A stretch of DNA of 64,000 nucleotides from assembly GCF_001282625.1 (NCBI RefSeq), contig NZ_CTEJ01000001.1, positions 1,095,948-1,159,947 of the forward strand, written 5' to 3'. The position numbers and the translations under genes were made by a program. The notes under the pieces are model-generated. The model was given only the letters and a program-made list of their open reading frames with translations, did not search any database and was not told the DNA's origin. The stretch is from Lascolabacillus massiliensis (lineage in GTDB: Bacteria > Bacteroidota > Bacteroidia > Bacteroidales > Dysgonomonadaceae). Shown here piece after piece: positions 7,078 through 17,754 of the stretch. Each line of letters opens with the position of its first letter. Within the stretch, counting starts at the first letter, position 1.

Positions 7078-9912
7078 TTATCCTCCTCTTCGCATTGGGG
7101 GACCAAATCCACCTCTTCCAGGCATCATATCCTGACTTGATGCTCCTCCTTTGAAGATATTGAAGCGATATACAAAATGTACCATGAAATAACTTGTAAG
7201 TGTATTGGTTGTAGTATCTCTTATGTAGTTTGAAGTTACACTACGATTTATATTGCTTCGTTGTTGCAGAATATCATATACTTTGAAGCGTAATGTGCCA
7301 TTCTTCTGTTTAAAGAGTGTTTTCTGAATTGAGGCATTCCACAACCATTCATTTTGCTGGAATCCATCTGCGTACCCTGAATTTGTGGAGTAATTTATAT
7401 CACTCTCAATTGTAAAATCCAACGGGAGATAAATTGTTGCATTTGCGTTTCCACCATAATTCAGATACTCCTGATTTTGCTGACCCTCAAGGCTGTTTCT
7501 TACCTTATTGTAGTTGAAATTACCTCTGATACCCAAGTCAAAAAGATCAGATCTATAGTTCAGCCCTAATACCTCTCCTACATTCATTCGCTTGCTAAGG
7601 TTCTTTTCAGGAGTGATGTCATCTCGTGATATTTCATCACCAGTTTGCACAAAAGTACCAGTTAAACCATTAGTATGATTATAGCTCAGGAATGACATCG
7701 AGAATATAGAAAACTTAATATTTTTTAGAGGAACATTTAGTACCATACGCCCATTTGCATTCCAGTTGCCTGTTATGTTTTCATAAGTTCTTACCTTACG
7801 TCCTGTTTCTACATTTGTAGCAGTTAGTGAAACAACATCATTTGTCATATATCCTGCATTGGCAAACGCGTTAAATGAACTTGCCTTTTCCGGATTAGAA
7901 GATCTGTAGTTTATATTTAGTCTGTGTTCAAATGAGGGTTTCAAATCGGGATTACCAAAGCTAACATTCAGTGGATCAGACACATCAACTACAGGTGACA
8001 ATTGTGAAACAGATGGCTGATCAGTATTTCCAAAATAACGGATTCTAAGATTTTGATTTCTACTCCATCTATAATTCAGCTGTGCCATTGGTGCATAGTT
8101 TATAACATCCTGTTTCAGGTCATCAATCTTTTGAGCACCGATAAATGTTTTGCTGTGAGAACTAGAAGGTTGCATTGAGAAACCAAACATATAATCGAAC
8201 TTCTCTCTGACAGATCTGAAATTCAGCTCCAGTTCCTGTCTGACGAAACTATTCTCTAATCTTTTACTATATGTTGAATCGAGAACAGTATAGTTACCTG
8301 ACTCATCCTTAGTTCTGGTATCTCTGTCTGATTCTGAGTTATTTTGTCGGTACTGGTATGCCAGCTGGAGAAAATTGTTCTTACCGATTGGTTCTACATA
8401 AGAGAGATAGCCTCTCCATGAACTATTGTCATTTGTATTAACAAAACGTTGATCAATGATGTCTGAGGGGCGTTGATCCCTGAAATATATTGTAGTTGAC
8501 TCACTAGAACCGCTATTCTCAGAATTGCTCATATTCCCACTGATCTGAGCACTTAAAACCCTACCCTTTTTCCCGAGTTCACGGCTCATATCTAATCTAC
8601 CACCTAAATTATTACCATCACCTTCTGACATGTATACTGACTCACCTAAATTGATTGTGTCACCAGTCATCTGCTGTATTGTATTGAAATTTCCGGTTTC
8701 ATTACGTGAGTTATTATAAAATGAGACGTTTGGTCTGAAAATTATTGTTGTTGAAGTGTCAGGTTTCCATTCCATTCTTAAATTCATGTGGAAGTTCTGA
8801 CTTATATTATTTCTTGTATTTCTTTCGCTTTCAAGGGTATTACCTGCACTCAGGATGTTTTGTGTAAATACTTCTGAAGTGACTTCTGTATCACCATAAC
8901 CATACCTTACATTACCTCCTAACTTGAATTTCTTGGTGAAATCTTTACTAAAATTACCACCAATATTAGCAGAAGTGGTAATACCGTCACGACTACCAAA
9001 TCCTCCACCACGGCCTCCAAATCCGCCCATACTTCCAAACATGGCAGTACCTAAATCAGAAAAGCCTGCATTATTTGTATTGTTGGTTCCTCCTATTATA
9101 GTATACTGGTCGTTATTTCTCATATAGTTTACCATAGCATTGGCCTCATAACGATCCTTGCTTCCATATCCTGCAAATCCATTTCCAAAAAGCCCCTCTT
9201 TCATTCCCGGACGAACGGTAAGATTTATAACATTTTCTTCTTCTCCATCATCAAAACCGGTCATTTGAGATATTTCAGTTCTCCTTTCCAGAACCTGTAA
9301 CTTTTCAACCATCTTGGCAGGTAGATTTTTTGAAGCTACTTTTGGGTCGTCACTGAAGAACTCTTCACCATCTACTAATATTTTTGAAATAGATTTACCA
9401 TTAACAGTTATATTTCCTTCACTGTCTATTTCTACACCGGGCATTTTCTTTAATAGGTCTTCTACTACAGCACTTTCAGTTACTTTATAGGAATCTGCAT
9501 TATATTCCAGAGTGTCACCTTTTACAACAATTTCCGGCGCTTTAGCTGTTACTACTGTTTCAGATAAAAGGATATTATCAGCACTCATTACCAAATCTCC
9601 CAGGTTTGCCATAGGAGTTGAGGATGAAACTGAAACATTTTTATATAAATCATGGAAGCCTATAAAGGATACATGAACTATATATGAACCATTATTTACC
9701 GGAATAGAAAATTTACCATCCATTTCTGACGCCTTGCCAGTAACAAATGTACTATCAGATTGTCTCAGTACACGAATATTAGCTTGAGGAACAGGTTCAT
9801 TTGTATTCTCTAAAAGAATTCTTCCCGTTATTCCACGAGTAATTTGCGACTGAGCTGTTAATCCAAAAGAGCATAACAGAATGGTTATAACTAAGAAATA
9901 AATTTTTTTCAT
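7078..9912 (-). CDS. TonB-receptor-like outer-membrane beta-barrel protein with Gly/Met/Arg-rich tail
   Basis: 944 aa. A signal peptide (1-20, ending TAQ) is followed by a CarboxypepD_reg-like domain (about 25-115), a plug-like region (about 120-225; SETVVTAKAPEI, VNGKSISKILVDGEEF) and an OMP_b-brl_3-type barrel. A Gly-rich stretch is inserted at about 292-312. The barrel's last strand is followed by a tail rich in Gly, Met, Arg and Pro, so the chain does not end in Phe as most BAM substrates do. It is the first gene of an operon with a LytS kinase and LytTR regulator, which points to a regulated or sensory outer-membrane function rather than generic nutrient uptake. A near-perfect promoter lies 50 bp upstream. 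The substrate is unknown. Confidence 0.88.
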   Translation of the reverse strand: MKKIYFLVITILLCSFGLTAQSQITRGITGRILLENTNEPVPQANIRVLRQSDSTFVTGKASEMDGKFSIPVNNGSYIVHVSFIGFHDLYKNVSVSSSTPMANLGDLVMSADNILLSETVVTAKAPEIVVKGDTLEYNADSYKVTESAVVEDLLKKMPGVEIDSEGNITVNGKSISKILVDGEEFFSDDPKVASKNLPAKMVEKLQVLERRTEISQMTGFDDGEEENVINLTVRPGMKEGLFGNGFAGYGSKDRYEANAMVNYMRNNDQYTIIGGTNNTNNAGFSDLGTAMFGSMGGFGGRGGGFGSRDGITTSANIGGNFSKDFTKKFKLGGNVRYGYGDTEVTSEVFTQNILSAGNTLESERNTRNNISQNFHMNLRMEWKPDTSTTIIFRPNVSFYNNSRNETGNFNTIQQMTGDTINLGESVYMSEGDGNNLGGRLDMSRELGKKGRVLSAQISGNMSNSENSGSSESTTIYFRDQRPSDIIDQRFVNTNDNSSWRGYLSYVEPIGKNNFLQLAYQYRQNNSESDRDTRTKDESGNYTVLDSTYSKRLENSFVRQELELNFRSVREKFDYMFGFSMQPSSSHSKTFIGAQKIDDLKQDVINYAPMAQLNYRWSRNQNLRIRYFGNTDQPSVSQLSPVVDVSDPLNVSFGNPDLKPSFEHRLNINYRSSNPEKASSFNAFANAGYMTNDVVSLTATNVETGRKVRTYENITGNWNANGRMVLNVPLKNIKFSIFSMSFLSYNHTNGLTGTFVQTGDEISRDDITPEKNLSKRMNVGEVLGLNYRSDLFDLGIRGNFNYNKVRNSLEGQQNQEYLNYGGNANATIYLPLDFTIESDINYSTNSGYADGFQQNEWLWNASIQKTLFKQKNGTLRFKVYDILQQRSNINRSVTSNYIRDTTTNTLTSYFMVHFVYRFNIFKGGASSQDMMPGRGGFGPPMRRGG

Positions 9913-9961
9913 AATAATAGTATCTTGTCCGTATAAACAGTTTTTTAAATATTAACCGAAA

Positions 9962-9993
9962 CAAAAATAACATAAGAGACCTCTTTTAACAAA
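9962..9993 (-). promoter_or_regulatory. Promoter of the outer-membrane protein / LytS / LytTR operon
   Basis: On the minus strand: TTTG (9993-9990), a 20-bp spacer, then TATTTTTG (9969-9962). This exactly matches the Bacteroidota consensus, and the start of transcription would be about 43 nt before the ATG. Confidence 0.8.
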
Positions 9994-10105
9994 TTAAATA
10001 GACTAACTGTTTGAATTCATCGACCAACAAAGTGTTTTAAACGTTAAATGGCTGTTTATTTGCAAAAAGAAATTACAAAAGATTTCCTAAATCGTAAATA
10101 ATTCA

Positions 10106-10113
10106 TAAATTTG
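10106..10113 (+). promoter_or_regulatory. Possible -7 element for the YeiH-like gene
   Basis: TAAATTTG fits TAnnTTTG and lies 65 bp before the start codon. No TTTG stands at the expected -33 position, so the call is weak. Confidence 0.35.
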
Positions 10114-10178
10114 TCATATAGAACTTAATTAAATTATAAATTTATCACTCTTTTTGAGTTAATCTAATCAATTTATAT

Positions 10179-11363
10179 ATGCTGAAAACATTAAAAAGTG
10201 AAGATTGGGTAGCAACCATTATAGGTGCACTCATTCTGGTCCTCGTTATATTGCTTCCATCTTTAATGACTAACAATATATCAATGTCTGCAATAATTGC
10301 AATACTCTCTTATATGGGTTACTTATTTATGGGTAATAAAGACAATGGGCAATTTTTGATATCATTTATAATAATATTTTTACTCGCTCAGCTGGCATCA
10401 TACATTGCAAATATCAGCTCAATTAAAACCATAGGTTTGGAGTCGGTTTTCTTTGCAGTCCTGATAGGATTATTTATTAGAAATACCATTGGTCTCCCCA
10501 AATGGATGGCTTCAGCAGTTAGAAGCGAATATTATATAAAAGCCGGACTAGTTATTCTTGGTAGCTCTATACTTTTTAATGAGATTATGAAAGCGGGTGC
10601 ATTAGGAATGGTTCAGGGATTAATAGTTGTATTTTCAGTATGGTATTTTAGTTTCTGGATATCAACCAAAGCATTCAGGATTGATAAGGAAATGTCTATG
10701 CTCCTTTCAAGCTCTGTTTCAATTTGCGGAGTTTCTGCAGCAATTGCAACAAGCGGTGCTATAAAGGGTGATCCTAAAAAGCTATCATTTGTTATTTCGC
10801 TTGTACTGATTGTAGCAATACCAATGATGTATTTGCTTCCATATCTGGCAAAATTAATGGGGCTCTCACAAGAAGTAGCCGGCGCATGGCTTGGTGGAAC
10901 AATAGATACTACTGCTGCAGTTGTAGCATCGGGTAAATTTATCGGAGAAACGGCTGAACAGTATAGTGTTATTATCAAGTCCGCACAAAACGTTCTTCTG
11001 GGTGTTGCTGCTTTTATAATATCAATCTACTGGTCATACAGAGGAACAAACTCAGAAATCAGACCTACAGGAACTATTCTTTGGGACAGATTTCCTAAGT
11101 TTGTTCTAGGATTCCTTATAGCATCATTGGTTTTCAGTTTTGTGTTTGATGCAGAAACCGGAAAAGAATTGTCACGTATAGCAAACAAAGGTTCAAGAGG
11201 TTTACTGTTCTCACTTGCATTTATTTGTATTGGACTTGAAACAGATTTCCGGTATATCTTTAAAAAGGAGAATTCTAAATATATTTGGTCTTTTCTTACA
11301 GCTCAGATTTTCAACATAATACTTACTTTGTTAATAGCCTGGGCACTTTTTTCACAAGATTAA
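10179..11363 (+). CDS. YeiH-family putative sulfate/anion exporter (UPF0324)
   Basis: 394 aa integral membrane protein with about ten hydrophobic helices and few charged loops. It carries the family pattern of the YeiH/Cons_hypoth698 group: a VILGSSILFNEI-like helix, SVSICGVSAAIATSGAIKG in the middle, GAWLGGTIDTTAAVVASG, and a C-terminal GLLFSLAFICIGLETDF. Members are annotated as putative sulfate exporters, but few have been tested, so the transported ion is uncertain. The gene is alone on the plus strand and converges with the phosphatase gene only 7 bp away. No terminator hairpin is visible in that gap. Confidence 0.85.
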   Translation: MLKTLKSEDWVATIIGALILVLVILLPSLMTNNISMSAIIAILSYMGYLFMGNKDNGQFLISFIIIFLLAQLASYIANISSIKTIGLESVFFAVLIGLFIRNTIGLPKWMASAVRSEYYIKAGLVILGSSILFNEIMKAGALGMVQGLIVVFSVWYFSFWISTKAFRIDKEMSMLLSSSVSICGVSAAIATSGAIKGDPKKLSFVISLVLIVAIPMMYLLPYLAKLMGLSQEVAGAWLGGTIDTTAAVVASGKFIGETAEQYSVIIKSAQNVLLGVAAFIISIYWSYRGTNSEIRPTGTILWDRFPKFVLGFLIASLVFSFVFDAETGKELSRIANKGSRGLLFSLAFICIGLETDFRYIFKKENSKYIWSFLTAQIFNIILTLLIAWALFSQD

Positions 11364-11370
11364 AAACAGA

Positions 11371-11859
11371 TTACAGTTCTTTGGCAATTTTCAACCACTT
11401 GAAATTTGCCTGATCAGTAGAAACTTCACGCCAGGAATCTACATTAAATTCAAAGCAAGCGGTTGAAGCAGTTGGTAAATTGTCTAACTGTACTCCTAAT
11501 GAGTTGATTAAATCAGTTAAGCCTGGGTTATGTCCCACAAATATACAGCTATTTATATTATCGGGAAGCTTTGAAAGTACATTCATTATCCAGCGTTCAG
11601 GAGCAAAATAGAGGTTTTGATCAGTCTGAATTTCATTTTCTGGATAACCAATACTTTTTGCGGCTATTATTGTTGTTTGATGCGCTCTTTTTGCTGATGA
11701 AGAAAGAATTAAATCAGGAACTCCGGCCTTTTTAAGAATAAATGCTCCCATATCATTAGCATTACGTTTTCCTCGTTCGGTCAGTTCTCTATCATAATCA
11801 TCAATTGCCATAGTGTTTTGTTCTGCTTTACCATGACGGAAGATAATCAATTGTTTCAT
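11371..11859 (-). CDS. sixA: SixA-type phosphohistidine phosphatase
   Basis: 162 aa, standard for SixA. The catalytic RHG motif is at residues 8-10 (H9 forms the phosphohistidine). A second conserved His occurs in FVGHNPGLTDL, with Arg in SSAKRAHQT. SixA-type enzymes remove phosphate from histidine on signalling or phosphotransfer proteins. Whether this one targets an HPt domain, a PTS-like protein or a small metabolite is not visible. A -7-like element (TAATTTTG, 11909-11902) precedes it. The family assignment is firm and the substrate inferred. Confidence 0.85.
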   Translation of the reverse strand: MKQLIIFRHGKAEQNTMAIDDYDRELTERGKRNANDMGAFILKKAGVPDLILSSSAKRAHQTTIIAAKSIGYPENEIQTDQNLYFAPERWIMNVLSKLPDNINSCIFVGHNPGLTDLINSLGVQLDNLPTASTACFEFNVDSWREVSTDQANFKWLKIAKEL

Positions 11860-11901
11860 ATACCTATGTTTAGTTACAGTTCATTAATAAAGAATCGACC
11901 G

Positions 11902-11909
11902 CAAAATTA
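11902..11909 (-). promoter_or_regulatory. Possible -7 element for sixA
   Basis: Minus strand TAATTTTG, 43 bp before the ATG, fits TAnnTTTG. There is no clear -33 box. Confidence 0.4.
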
Positions 11910-12004
11910 TGAATAATTTTTCATATAGATTCTATTTTATTTCTCTACTATCGCTATCTTCGAAAGTTTATTACTTTACTTTAATATTGTAATATTAAGA
12001 AACT

Positions 12005-12847
12005 ATGAGAAAAATAACCAGTAGAACAATAATAGTTATAACTTCAATTATATTTCTATTATTAGCAGCAGGCTTTATTTACAAGATATTCTTCAAGCCC
12101 AGTTATATAAACAGTGGAAATTTAAGTGGTAACTTTTTAGGCATACTGATATTTGGCTTAATTTTAGGGATAATAATAACATTGCTTACTCATAGGGTAA
12201 TTAATACAAAAAGTAAAATTGCTAACACTGTAACATCTTCACACACTGTTGTTGAAAGCATAAAAAAAGTGTTTAAGATTGTTGTGGCTGAAGGACAGTT
12301 AAATGAGATCTTTAATTATGAGAACACAAAGAAGCTTCTAAAATTTATTCCATCCACAAAAAAGGCCCTTGTTATAGTTAAAGCAAAAGTTCTTGTTGGC
12401 TATGATATCAATAAATGCCAGTGGGAAATAGATGAAGAAAAAAAAGTATTGAGGTTAATTAGTTTTCCAAAACCTGAGGTATTATCTCTTGAAACAGATT
12501 TTAATTATTACTACTTTGAGGATGATCTTTTTAACTTTATTGGTAGAAACGACCTGCAGGAAATTCAGTACCTTGCCAAAAAACAGGTAAAAAAAACTGT
12601 TCTGCAGAGTGATTTACTAAAAATTGCTGCAGACCAGATGAAGCTACTAGTAGGTGAAGTAGTATCTTTAAACAATTGGAGTATTGAGAACAGTCACTTG
12701 ATAGAAGACTACTCTTACCCACCAGAGGAAGAGGAAAAAAATATCGAGCAGATTGAACCTCCAATACTTAACAAGGTTAATCTGCTCGATAAAGCAATAA
12801 ATCTGTTTAAGCTTAAACCGGGAAGAACTAATCCCAACTTAGAATAA
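12005..12847 (+). CDS. DUF4230 membrane-anchored protein
   Basis: 280 aa. Two membrane helices (about 8-27 and 44-62) anchor a cytoplasmic or periplasmic alpha/beta domain. It carries the DUF4230 pattern: a strand with [18 protein letters not shown], then a [23 protein letters not shown] segment and a helical C-terminal half ([20 protein letters not shown]). The family has no established function. The last 20 bp overlap the end of tdh on the other strand, so neither gene has room for its own terminator there. Confidence 0.8.
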   Translation: MRKITSRTIIVITSIIFLLLAAGFIYKIFFKPSYINSGNLSGNFLGILIFGLILGIIITLLTHRVINTKSKIANTVTSSHTVVESIKKVFKIVVAEGQLNEIFNYENTKKLLKFIPSTKKALVIVKAKVLVGYDINKCQWEIDEEKKVLRLISFPKPEVLSLETDFNYYYFEDDLFNFIGRNDLQEIQYLAKKQVKKTVLQSDLLKIAADQMKLLVGEVVSLNNWSIENSHLIEDYSYPPEEEEKNIEQIEPPILNKVNLLDKAINLFKLKPGRTNPNLE

Positions 12848-13853
12848 CTTTTCCACACTGACCGGTTTCCATTACTTCAAATCCTTTCATATATTCATCA
12901 ATATGGAAACGATGTGTTATAACAGGTGAGAGATCCAGACCAGAAATCAGCATTTGTTCCATCTGATACCAGGTTTCCCACATCTCACGACCATATATTC
13001 CTTTAAGTGTAAGTGCTTTAAAGATGATCTTATTCCAATCAACTGTAGTTGTATTTGGCAATATACCTAACATTGATATTTTTGAGCCGTTATACATATT
13101 GTCAATCATCTCTCTAAATCCTGCTGGAGAACCAGACATCTCGAGACCTACATCAAAACCACGCATACCCAGTTGTTTTACTGCCTGTGCAACCGTTTCT
13201 CCTTTTGACAGATTTACAGCTATTGTAGCTCCCATTTTCTTTGCAATATTCAATCTGTATTCACTAAAATCACTTACAACAATATAACGGGCTCCTGCAA
13301 ATCTGCAAATTGCAGTTGCCATACTTCCAATAAGCCCAACACCTGTAATAAGTACATCTTCTGCGATTAAAGGAAAAGAGAGAGCTGTATGAGTAGCATT
13401 ACCAAATGGGTCCATTATAGATGCTATCTCATCAGAAATTCTATCATCCAGCTTTACAACATTAGCTGCTGGTAGTGACAAATATTCCGCAAATGCACCA
13501 TCCCTGTTTACACCTATTCCTATTGTATTTTCGCACACATGTAACTTTCCCCGTCGACAGTTACGGCAGTGTCCGCAAGCAATGTGTCCTTCACCCGTTA
13601 CCCTGTCACCAATTTTCAGATTTTCAACGCCGCTTCCCATATCTACAATCTCACCTACATACTCATGACCAATTGTCATAGGAGTTTTGATTGTTTGTTG
13701 TGACCATTCATCCCATTTATAAATATGAAGGTCGGTTCCACAAATTGATGTTTTCTTTATTTTGATCAATACATCGTTTACACCAAATGATGGAATGGGT
13801 ACTTCTTCCATCCATATACCCTTTTCAGGACGTAGTTTAACAAGTGCTTTCAT
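12828..13853 (-). CDS. tdh: L-threonine 3-dehydrogenase
   Basis: 341 aa, matching the E. coli enzyme. It oxidises L-threonine to 2-amino-3-ketobutyrate with NAD+. Visible features: catalytic-zinc Cys in [19 protein letters not shown] with the zinc His and Glu, the structural-zinc cluster [15 protein letters not shown], and a Rossmann motif ([11 protein letters not shown]). It starts one base after the stop codon of kbl, so the pair is co-transcribed and its unstable product passes to Kbl. The 3' end overlaps the convergent DUF4230 gene by 20 bp. Confidence 0.96.
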   Translation of the reverse strand: MKALVKLRPEKGIWMEEVPIPSFGVNDVLIKIKKTSICGTDLHIYKWDEWSQQTIKTPMTIGHEYVGEIVDMGSGVENLKIGDRVTGEGHIACGHCRNCRRGKLHVCENTIGIGVNRDGAFAEYLSLPAANVVKLDDRISDEIASIMDPFGNATHTALSFPLIAEDVLITGVGLIGSMATAICRFAGARYIVVSDFSEYRLNIAKKMGATIAVNLSKGETVAQAVKQLGMRGFDVGLEMSGSPAGFREMIDNMYNGSKISMLGILPNTTTVDWNKIIFKALTLKGIYGREMWETWYQMEQMLISGLDLSPVITHRFHIDEYMKGFEVMETGQCGKVILSWD

Positions 13854-13854
13854 A

Positions 13855-15045
13855 TTATTCTATTACATTTAGTTTTTTACCTACTTTAATAAAGGCTTCG
13901 ATAGCTTTATCAAGATGTTCTCTTTCATGACCTGCGGACAACTGAACACGAATTCGTGCCTCACCTTTAGGCACTACCGGATAATAAAAACCTATAACAT
14001 AGATTCCCTCTTCTAAAAGCTCCTCTGCAAATTGTTGTGATAGCTTTGCATCATATAACATTACAGCACAAATAGCAGATTGTGTAGGTTTAATATCAAA
14101 TTTAGCTTCTTTCATTTTAGAAACGAAATATTCTACATTCTCATGAAGTTTATCTTGTAGTTCATTAGTTTCTTCAAGCATATTGAAAGCTTCTACTCCT
14201 GAGGCAGCAACCATGGGAGGGATTGAGTTGGAAAACAGGTATGGACGTGATCGCTGTCTTAACATATCAATTATCTCCTTTCTACCAGTTGTAAATCCGC
14301 CAATTGCACCTCCAAAAGCTTTACCCAGGGTACCTGTGATTATATCAACTTCTCCTAATACATTATACAGCTCAGACACACCTTTACCGGTTCTTCCAAC
14401 TACTCCTGCCGAGTGACTCTCATCAACCATAACCAATGCATCATATTTTTTTGCAAGTTCAAGTATTTTATCCAATGGTGCCTGATTACCATCCATTGAA
14501 AATACACCATCCGTAACAATAATTCTGAAGCGCTGTGACTGAGCCTCTTTAAGCTTTTCTTCCAAGTCAGTCATATCAGCATTTGCATAACGGTATCTCT
14601 TTGCCTTGCAAAGCCTTACTCCATCAATAATTGATGCGTGATTTAAAGAGTCTGAAATAATTGCATCCTCTTCAGTGAAAAGAGGTTCAAACACCCCACC
14701 GTTAGCATCGAAGCAAGATGCATATAAAATTGTATCTTCAGTATGAAAGAATCTGCTAATTGTATTCTCCAGCTCCTTATGATAATCTTGTGTACCACAG
14801 ATGAAACGTACTGATGACATCCCGTATCCACGCTCATCCAAAGCCTTTTTGGCAGCTGATATAAGTCGTGGATGATTAGAAAGTCCCAAATAATTATTAG
14901 CACAGAAGTTTAGAACATTTTGTCCTGAATTAACTTTAATCTCTGCTCGTTGAGGAGTTACTATTATCCTCTCATTTTTGTAAAGTCCTGCTTCTTTGAT
15001 ATTATTTAATTCTTCTTGCAGGTGTTGTTGTATTTTTCCGTACAT
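13855..15045 (-). CDS. kbl: Glycine C-acetyltransferase (2-amino-3-ketobutyrate CoA ligase)
   Basis: 396 aa PLP enzyme of the alpha-oxoamine synthase family. It cleaves 2-amino-3-ketobutyrate with CoA to glycine and acetyl-CoA, the second step of threonine breakdown. The PLP lysine lies in [13 protein letters not shown], with the cofactor Asp and His in MVDESHSAG and the Gly-rich [13 protein letters not shown] near the N-terminus. It sits directly upstream of tdh (1-bp gap) and 61 bp downstream of rmuC on the same strand, so it may be read from the lptF/G-ribBA operon or from a weak internal promoter I could not identify. Confidence 0.96.
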   Translation of the reverse strand: MYGKIQQHLQEELNNIKEAGLYKNERIIVTPQRAEIKVNSGQNVLNFCANNYLGLSNHPRLISAAKKALDERGYGMSSVRFICGTQDYHKELENTISRFFHTEDTILYASCFDANGGVFEPLFTEEDAIISDSLNHASIIDGVRLCKAKRYRYANADMTDLEEKLKEAQSQRFRIIVTDGVFSMDGNQAPLDKILELAKKYDALVMVDESHSAGVVGRTGKGVSELYNVLGEVDIITGTLGKAFGGAIGGFTTGRKEIIDMLRQRSRPYLFSNSIPPMVAASGVEAFNMLEETNELQDKLHENVEYFVSKMKEAKFDIKPTQSAICAVMLYDAKLSQQFAEELLEEGIYVIGFYYPVVPKGEARIRVQLSAGHEREHLDKAIEAFIKVGKKLNVIE

Positions 15046-15106
15046 ATCAATGTTTTAATAAGTTATATGCCTGTAAATATTTTTTTTATTGTCATTTATC
15101 TCTAAT

Positions 15107-16468
15107 CTAATCTAACTGTTTACTCTCTTCTACAATTGATGTGGGTAATGTTTTCTTGGTTTTCAGCCCTAATTCTCTCAGTTTTTCTGCCTGACTAATT
15201 AGATTACCACCACCAGTTTTTAGTTGTGAGTAAGCTTTATCATAACTCCGTTGTGCTCTGCTTAGATGATTATCTATTTCAGAAAGAGAGGATACAAAAT
15301 TGACAAATTTATCATAAAGTGCTGCTCCCCTTTCTGCAATCTCCAGTGCATTCCTATTTTGGTATTCCCGTTTCCATAAATCAGCAATCAATTTTAGTGC
15401 AGCGATAAGATTGGTTGGACTGATTAACAGAATATTTTTTTCATAAGCATACTGCCACAAATTTTCTTCGTGCTGCAACGCTAGTATATATGCAGGTTCA
15501 TTAGGGATAAACATCATAACGAAATCAAGTGTAGATGCATATTCGTGGTAGCTTTTACTGCTCAGTTCATCAATATGCTTTCTAACTGATCTTAAATGAT
15601 CCTTCACAAATATCTTTTGTTCATCAGGATTATCTGTCCCGATATAGTTTGAATAAGCAGTCAGAGATACTTTAGAGTCAATAATTACTTTTCTATCATC
15701 TGGATATGATATTATCACATCAGGCTTCATCCTTGCACCCTCACTACTTATAATTACCTTACCATCATCATCCCTGAGATGTTCTTGAATGAAATATTCG
15801 CGACCTTTTACTAATCCTGACCCTTCAAGTATATTTTCCAGAATCAATTCTCCCCAATCACCTTGAACTTTTGAATTACCTCTTAGAGCAAGAGTAAGAT
15901 TGTTTGCCTCATTACTCAAACGATCATTCATTTCCTTCAGATTTTTAAGTTCCTGGCCAAGAGAAAAGCGTTCACGTGATTCATTTAAATAAACATCCTC
16001 AATTTTCTTACGGAAAGAATCAATATTTTCTCCAAATGGTTTCAGTATTGAATCCAGGTTCAGACGATTGATATTTGTAAACTTTTCCGTTTTCTCTTCA
16101 AGAATTCTTGAAGCTATATTTTCAAACTCAAGATTAAATTGTTTGTGTAATTCTGATATTTCAATTTTCTGATTTTCCAGTTTCTCCTGCAAAGAATTAT
16201 TATCAGCTATGGTTGATGCAAGTAGACTATTTATCTCATTGTACTCTTTTGATATATTTTTAAGTTCAAGTCTGTAACGTTCAACCTCACTCTCCATATC
16301 TGAGAGTCTTTCATTTGATACAATTAAGTCAGTTCTAAGAGAGATATTCTTTTCGGTTAACTCTTCATAACTTCTTTTAGAAACAGTTTTTGACTTGATA
16401 ACCAAAGAAGCAATTATCCAGGAAAATACCCCACCTATCGCTAATCCAATAATAAGATAATAATACAC
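15107..16468 (-). CDS. rmuC: RmuC-family DNA recombination protein
   Basis: 453 aa. An N-terminal membrane helix (about 3-20) is followed by a long coiled coil (about 30-130) and the RmuC nuclease-like domain (about 150-420). The latter has the family segments [43 protein letters not shown] and [12 protein letters not shown]. RmuC proteins limit inversions at short inverted repeats and are predicted endonucleases of the PD-(D/E)xK type. The D and the ExK-like IDSK fit that. It lies 8 bp downstream of a glycosyltransferase gene in a mixed-function operon. Confidence 0.93.
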   Translation of the reverse strand: MYYYLIIGLAIGGVFSWIIASLVIKSKTVSKRSYEELTEKNISLRTDLIVSNERLSDMESEVERYRLELKNISKEYNEINSLLASTIADNNSLQEKLENQKIEISELHKQFNLEFENIASRILEEKTEKFTNINRLNLDSILKPFGENIDSFRKKIEDVYLNESRERFSLGQELKNLKEMNDRLSNEANNLTLALRGNSKVQGDWGELILENILEGSGLVKGREYFIQEHLRDDDGKVIISSEGARMKPDVIISYPDDRKVIIDSKVSLTAYSNYIGTDNPDEQKIFVKDHLRSVRKHIDELSSKSYHEYASTLDFVMMFIPNEPAYILALQHEENLWQYAYEKNILLISPTNLIAALKLIADLWKREYQNRNALEIAERGAALYDKFVNFVSSLSEIDNHLSRAQRSYDKAYSQLKTGGGNLISQAEKLRELGLKTKKTLPTSIVEESKQLD

Positions 16469-16476
16469 TCTATGCT

Positions 16477-17718
16477 TTATTTATTTAGAACATCTCTATA
16501 AATTTCTAACTGCAGGCTACATTTATCAGAGTTGGCACTTCTGCTTTTATATGCATTCTCTGAAACATTCTCTGAAAATGCCCTGTTTTTAAAAAATGAA
16601 GCTATTGCATCTGCACACATAATAGGATCCCCTGACTGGAAATAATACACTGTTTCTTTGTGTTTACCCAACTCTGGCATAGCTCCCGCAAATGATGCTA
16701 CAGTAGGTGTTCCTACATGAATTGCTTCATCCAGTGCCATACAGTATGACTCCACGAAAGATGGAACAACATTGACGTTTGCATCACGCAGATTTTTCAC
16801 TATTTCGTCTGCTTTCAGCGGGCCTAACCAGTTGACACTATCTTTAATCCCTAACTTATTAATTCTCTTTTTTATCCAGTTATAATAACCATATCCCAAG
16901 ATACCTTGTCGCCCAGTACTTCCTGCAATATTGAGTTTAATTGACGGGAAATCCTTCTTTAGGATAGCAATTGCATCAATCAATACATGCAAACCCTTAT
17001 ATGAAACAATGGAAGAGAAAGTTGTAAACAATGAATGCGGTACACAAGAGTCGTAGTTCCATTTTTCTGCATTTATGAATTCTTCTCTAAGCAACATCTT
17101 TGTTTCATACAATTTTGCATCTTTATTGATGTTCCTTATATGGCTCCTGACCCAAACCGACTGAGTGGTTATAAAAAAGTGGTTTCTTATAATCTCTTTT
17201 TCAAATTTACCCCATCTTTTAAATGATCTTTTCTGACTTATAATTGAATCAGAAGATTTAATAAGTTCCCTCAAACCAAAAGATGCAATTATATCTTTAT
17301 AGGTCAATGCTGTATAAAAATACTTATGAATCTCAGATTTCAATCCCTGTATCTCGAGTATCACTTTGCCAGAGATTAAATTACGGGCTTTAAGCAATCC
17401 CCAAAAAGACTCTACTCCCCATATATGTATAATATCAGGTTTTACCTCAGCAGTAATTTTCACAATATCTCTTATGATTGATTTACTTGGAAGACCACTT
17501 CTATTTAATTTTGATGAAGGAATTACCCATTGTGTTATGGATGAAAAATCTTCTCTTAGGGTGCTTTTAACTGATGATTGAGTTATGTTGTAGAGCTCTA
17601 TTTCACCCGACTTAACCAGTTCATTTGCCATGGAGTGAGACCATGTTCCTGTTGCATCAGGTTTTTTATCGGTAAAATATCCTGCACCCATCCAAAGCAC
17701 TTTGATTTTTTTATCCAT
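16477..17718 (-). CDS. Family 4 glycosyltransferase (GT-B fold)
   Basis: 413 aa. The N-terminal GT-B half begins [10 protein letters not shown] and contains [11 protein letters not shown]. The C-terminal donor half (about 215-400) has the GT4 signature: [25 protein letters not shown], and the E-x7-E motif in [22 protein letters not shown]. It transfers a sugar from a nucleotide donor; neither donor nor acceptor can be read from sequence. It sits between ribBA and rmuC, 15 kb away from the polysaccharide operon, which is an odd place for a lone GT4. Position near lptF/G suggests a role in the LPS/lipid envelope, but that is only inference. Confidence 0.88.
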   Translation of the reverse strand: MDKKIKVLWMGAGYFTDKKPDATGTWSHSMANELVKSGEIELYNITQSSVKSTLREDFSSITQWVIPSSKLNRSGLPSKSIIRDIVKITAEVKPDIIHIWGVESFWGLLKARNLISGKVILEIQGLKSEIHKYFYTALTYKDIIASFGLRELIKSSDSIISQKRSFKRWGKFEKEIIRNHFFITTQSVWVRSHIRNINKDAKLYETKMLLREEFINAEKWNYDSCVPHSLFTTFSSIVSYKGLHVLIDAIAILKKDFPSIKLNIAGSTGRQGILGYGYYNWIKKRINKLGIKDSVNWLGPLKADEIVKNLRDANVNVVPSFVESYCMALDEAIHVGTPTVASFAGAMPELGKHKETVYYFQSGDPIMCADAIASFFKNRAFSENVSENAYKSRSANSDKCSLQLEIYRDVLNK

Positions 17719-17754
17719 TGTAAAACAGGGTTATAGAATCTAAATCATGAAGAA

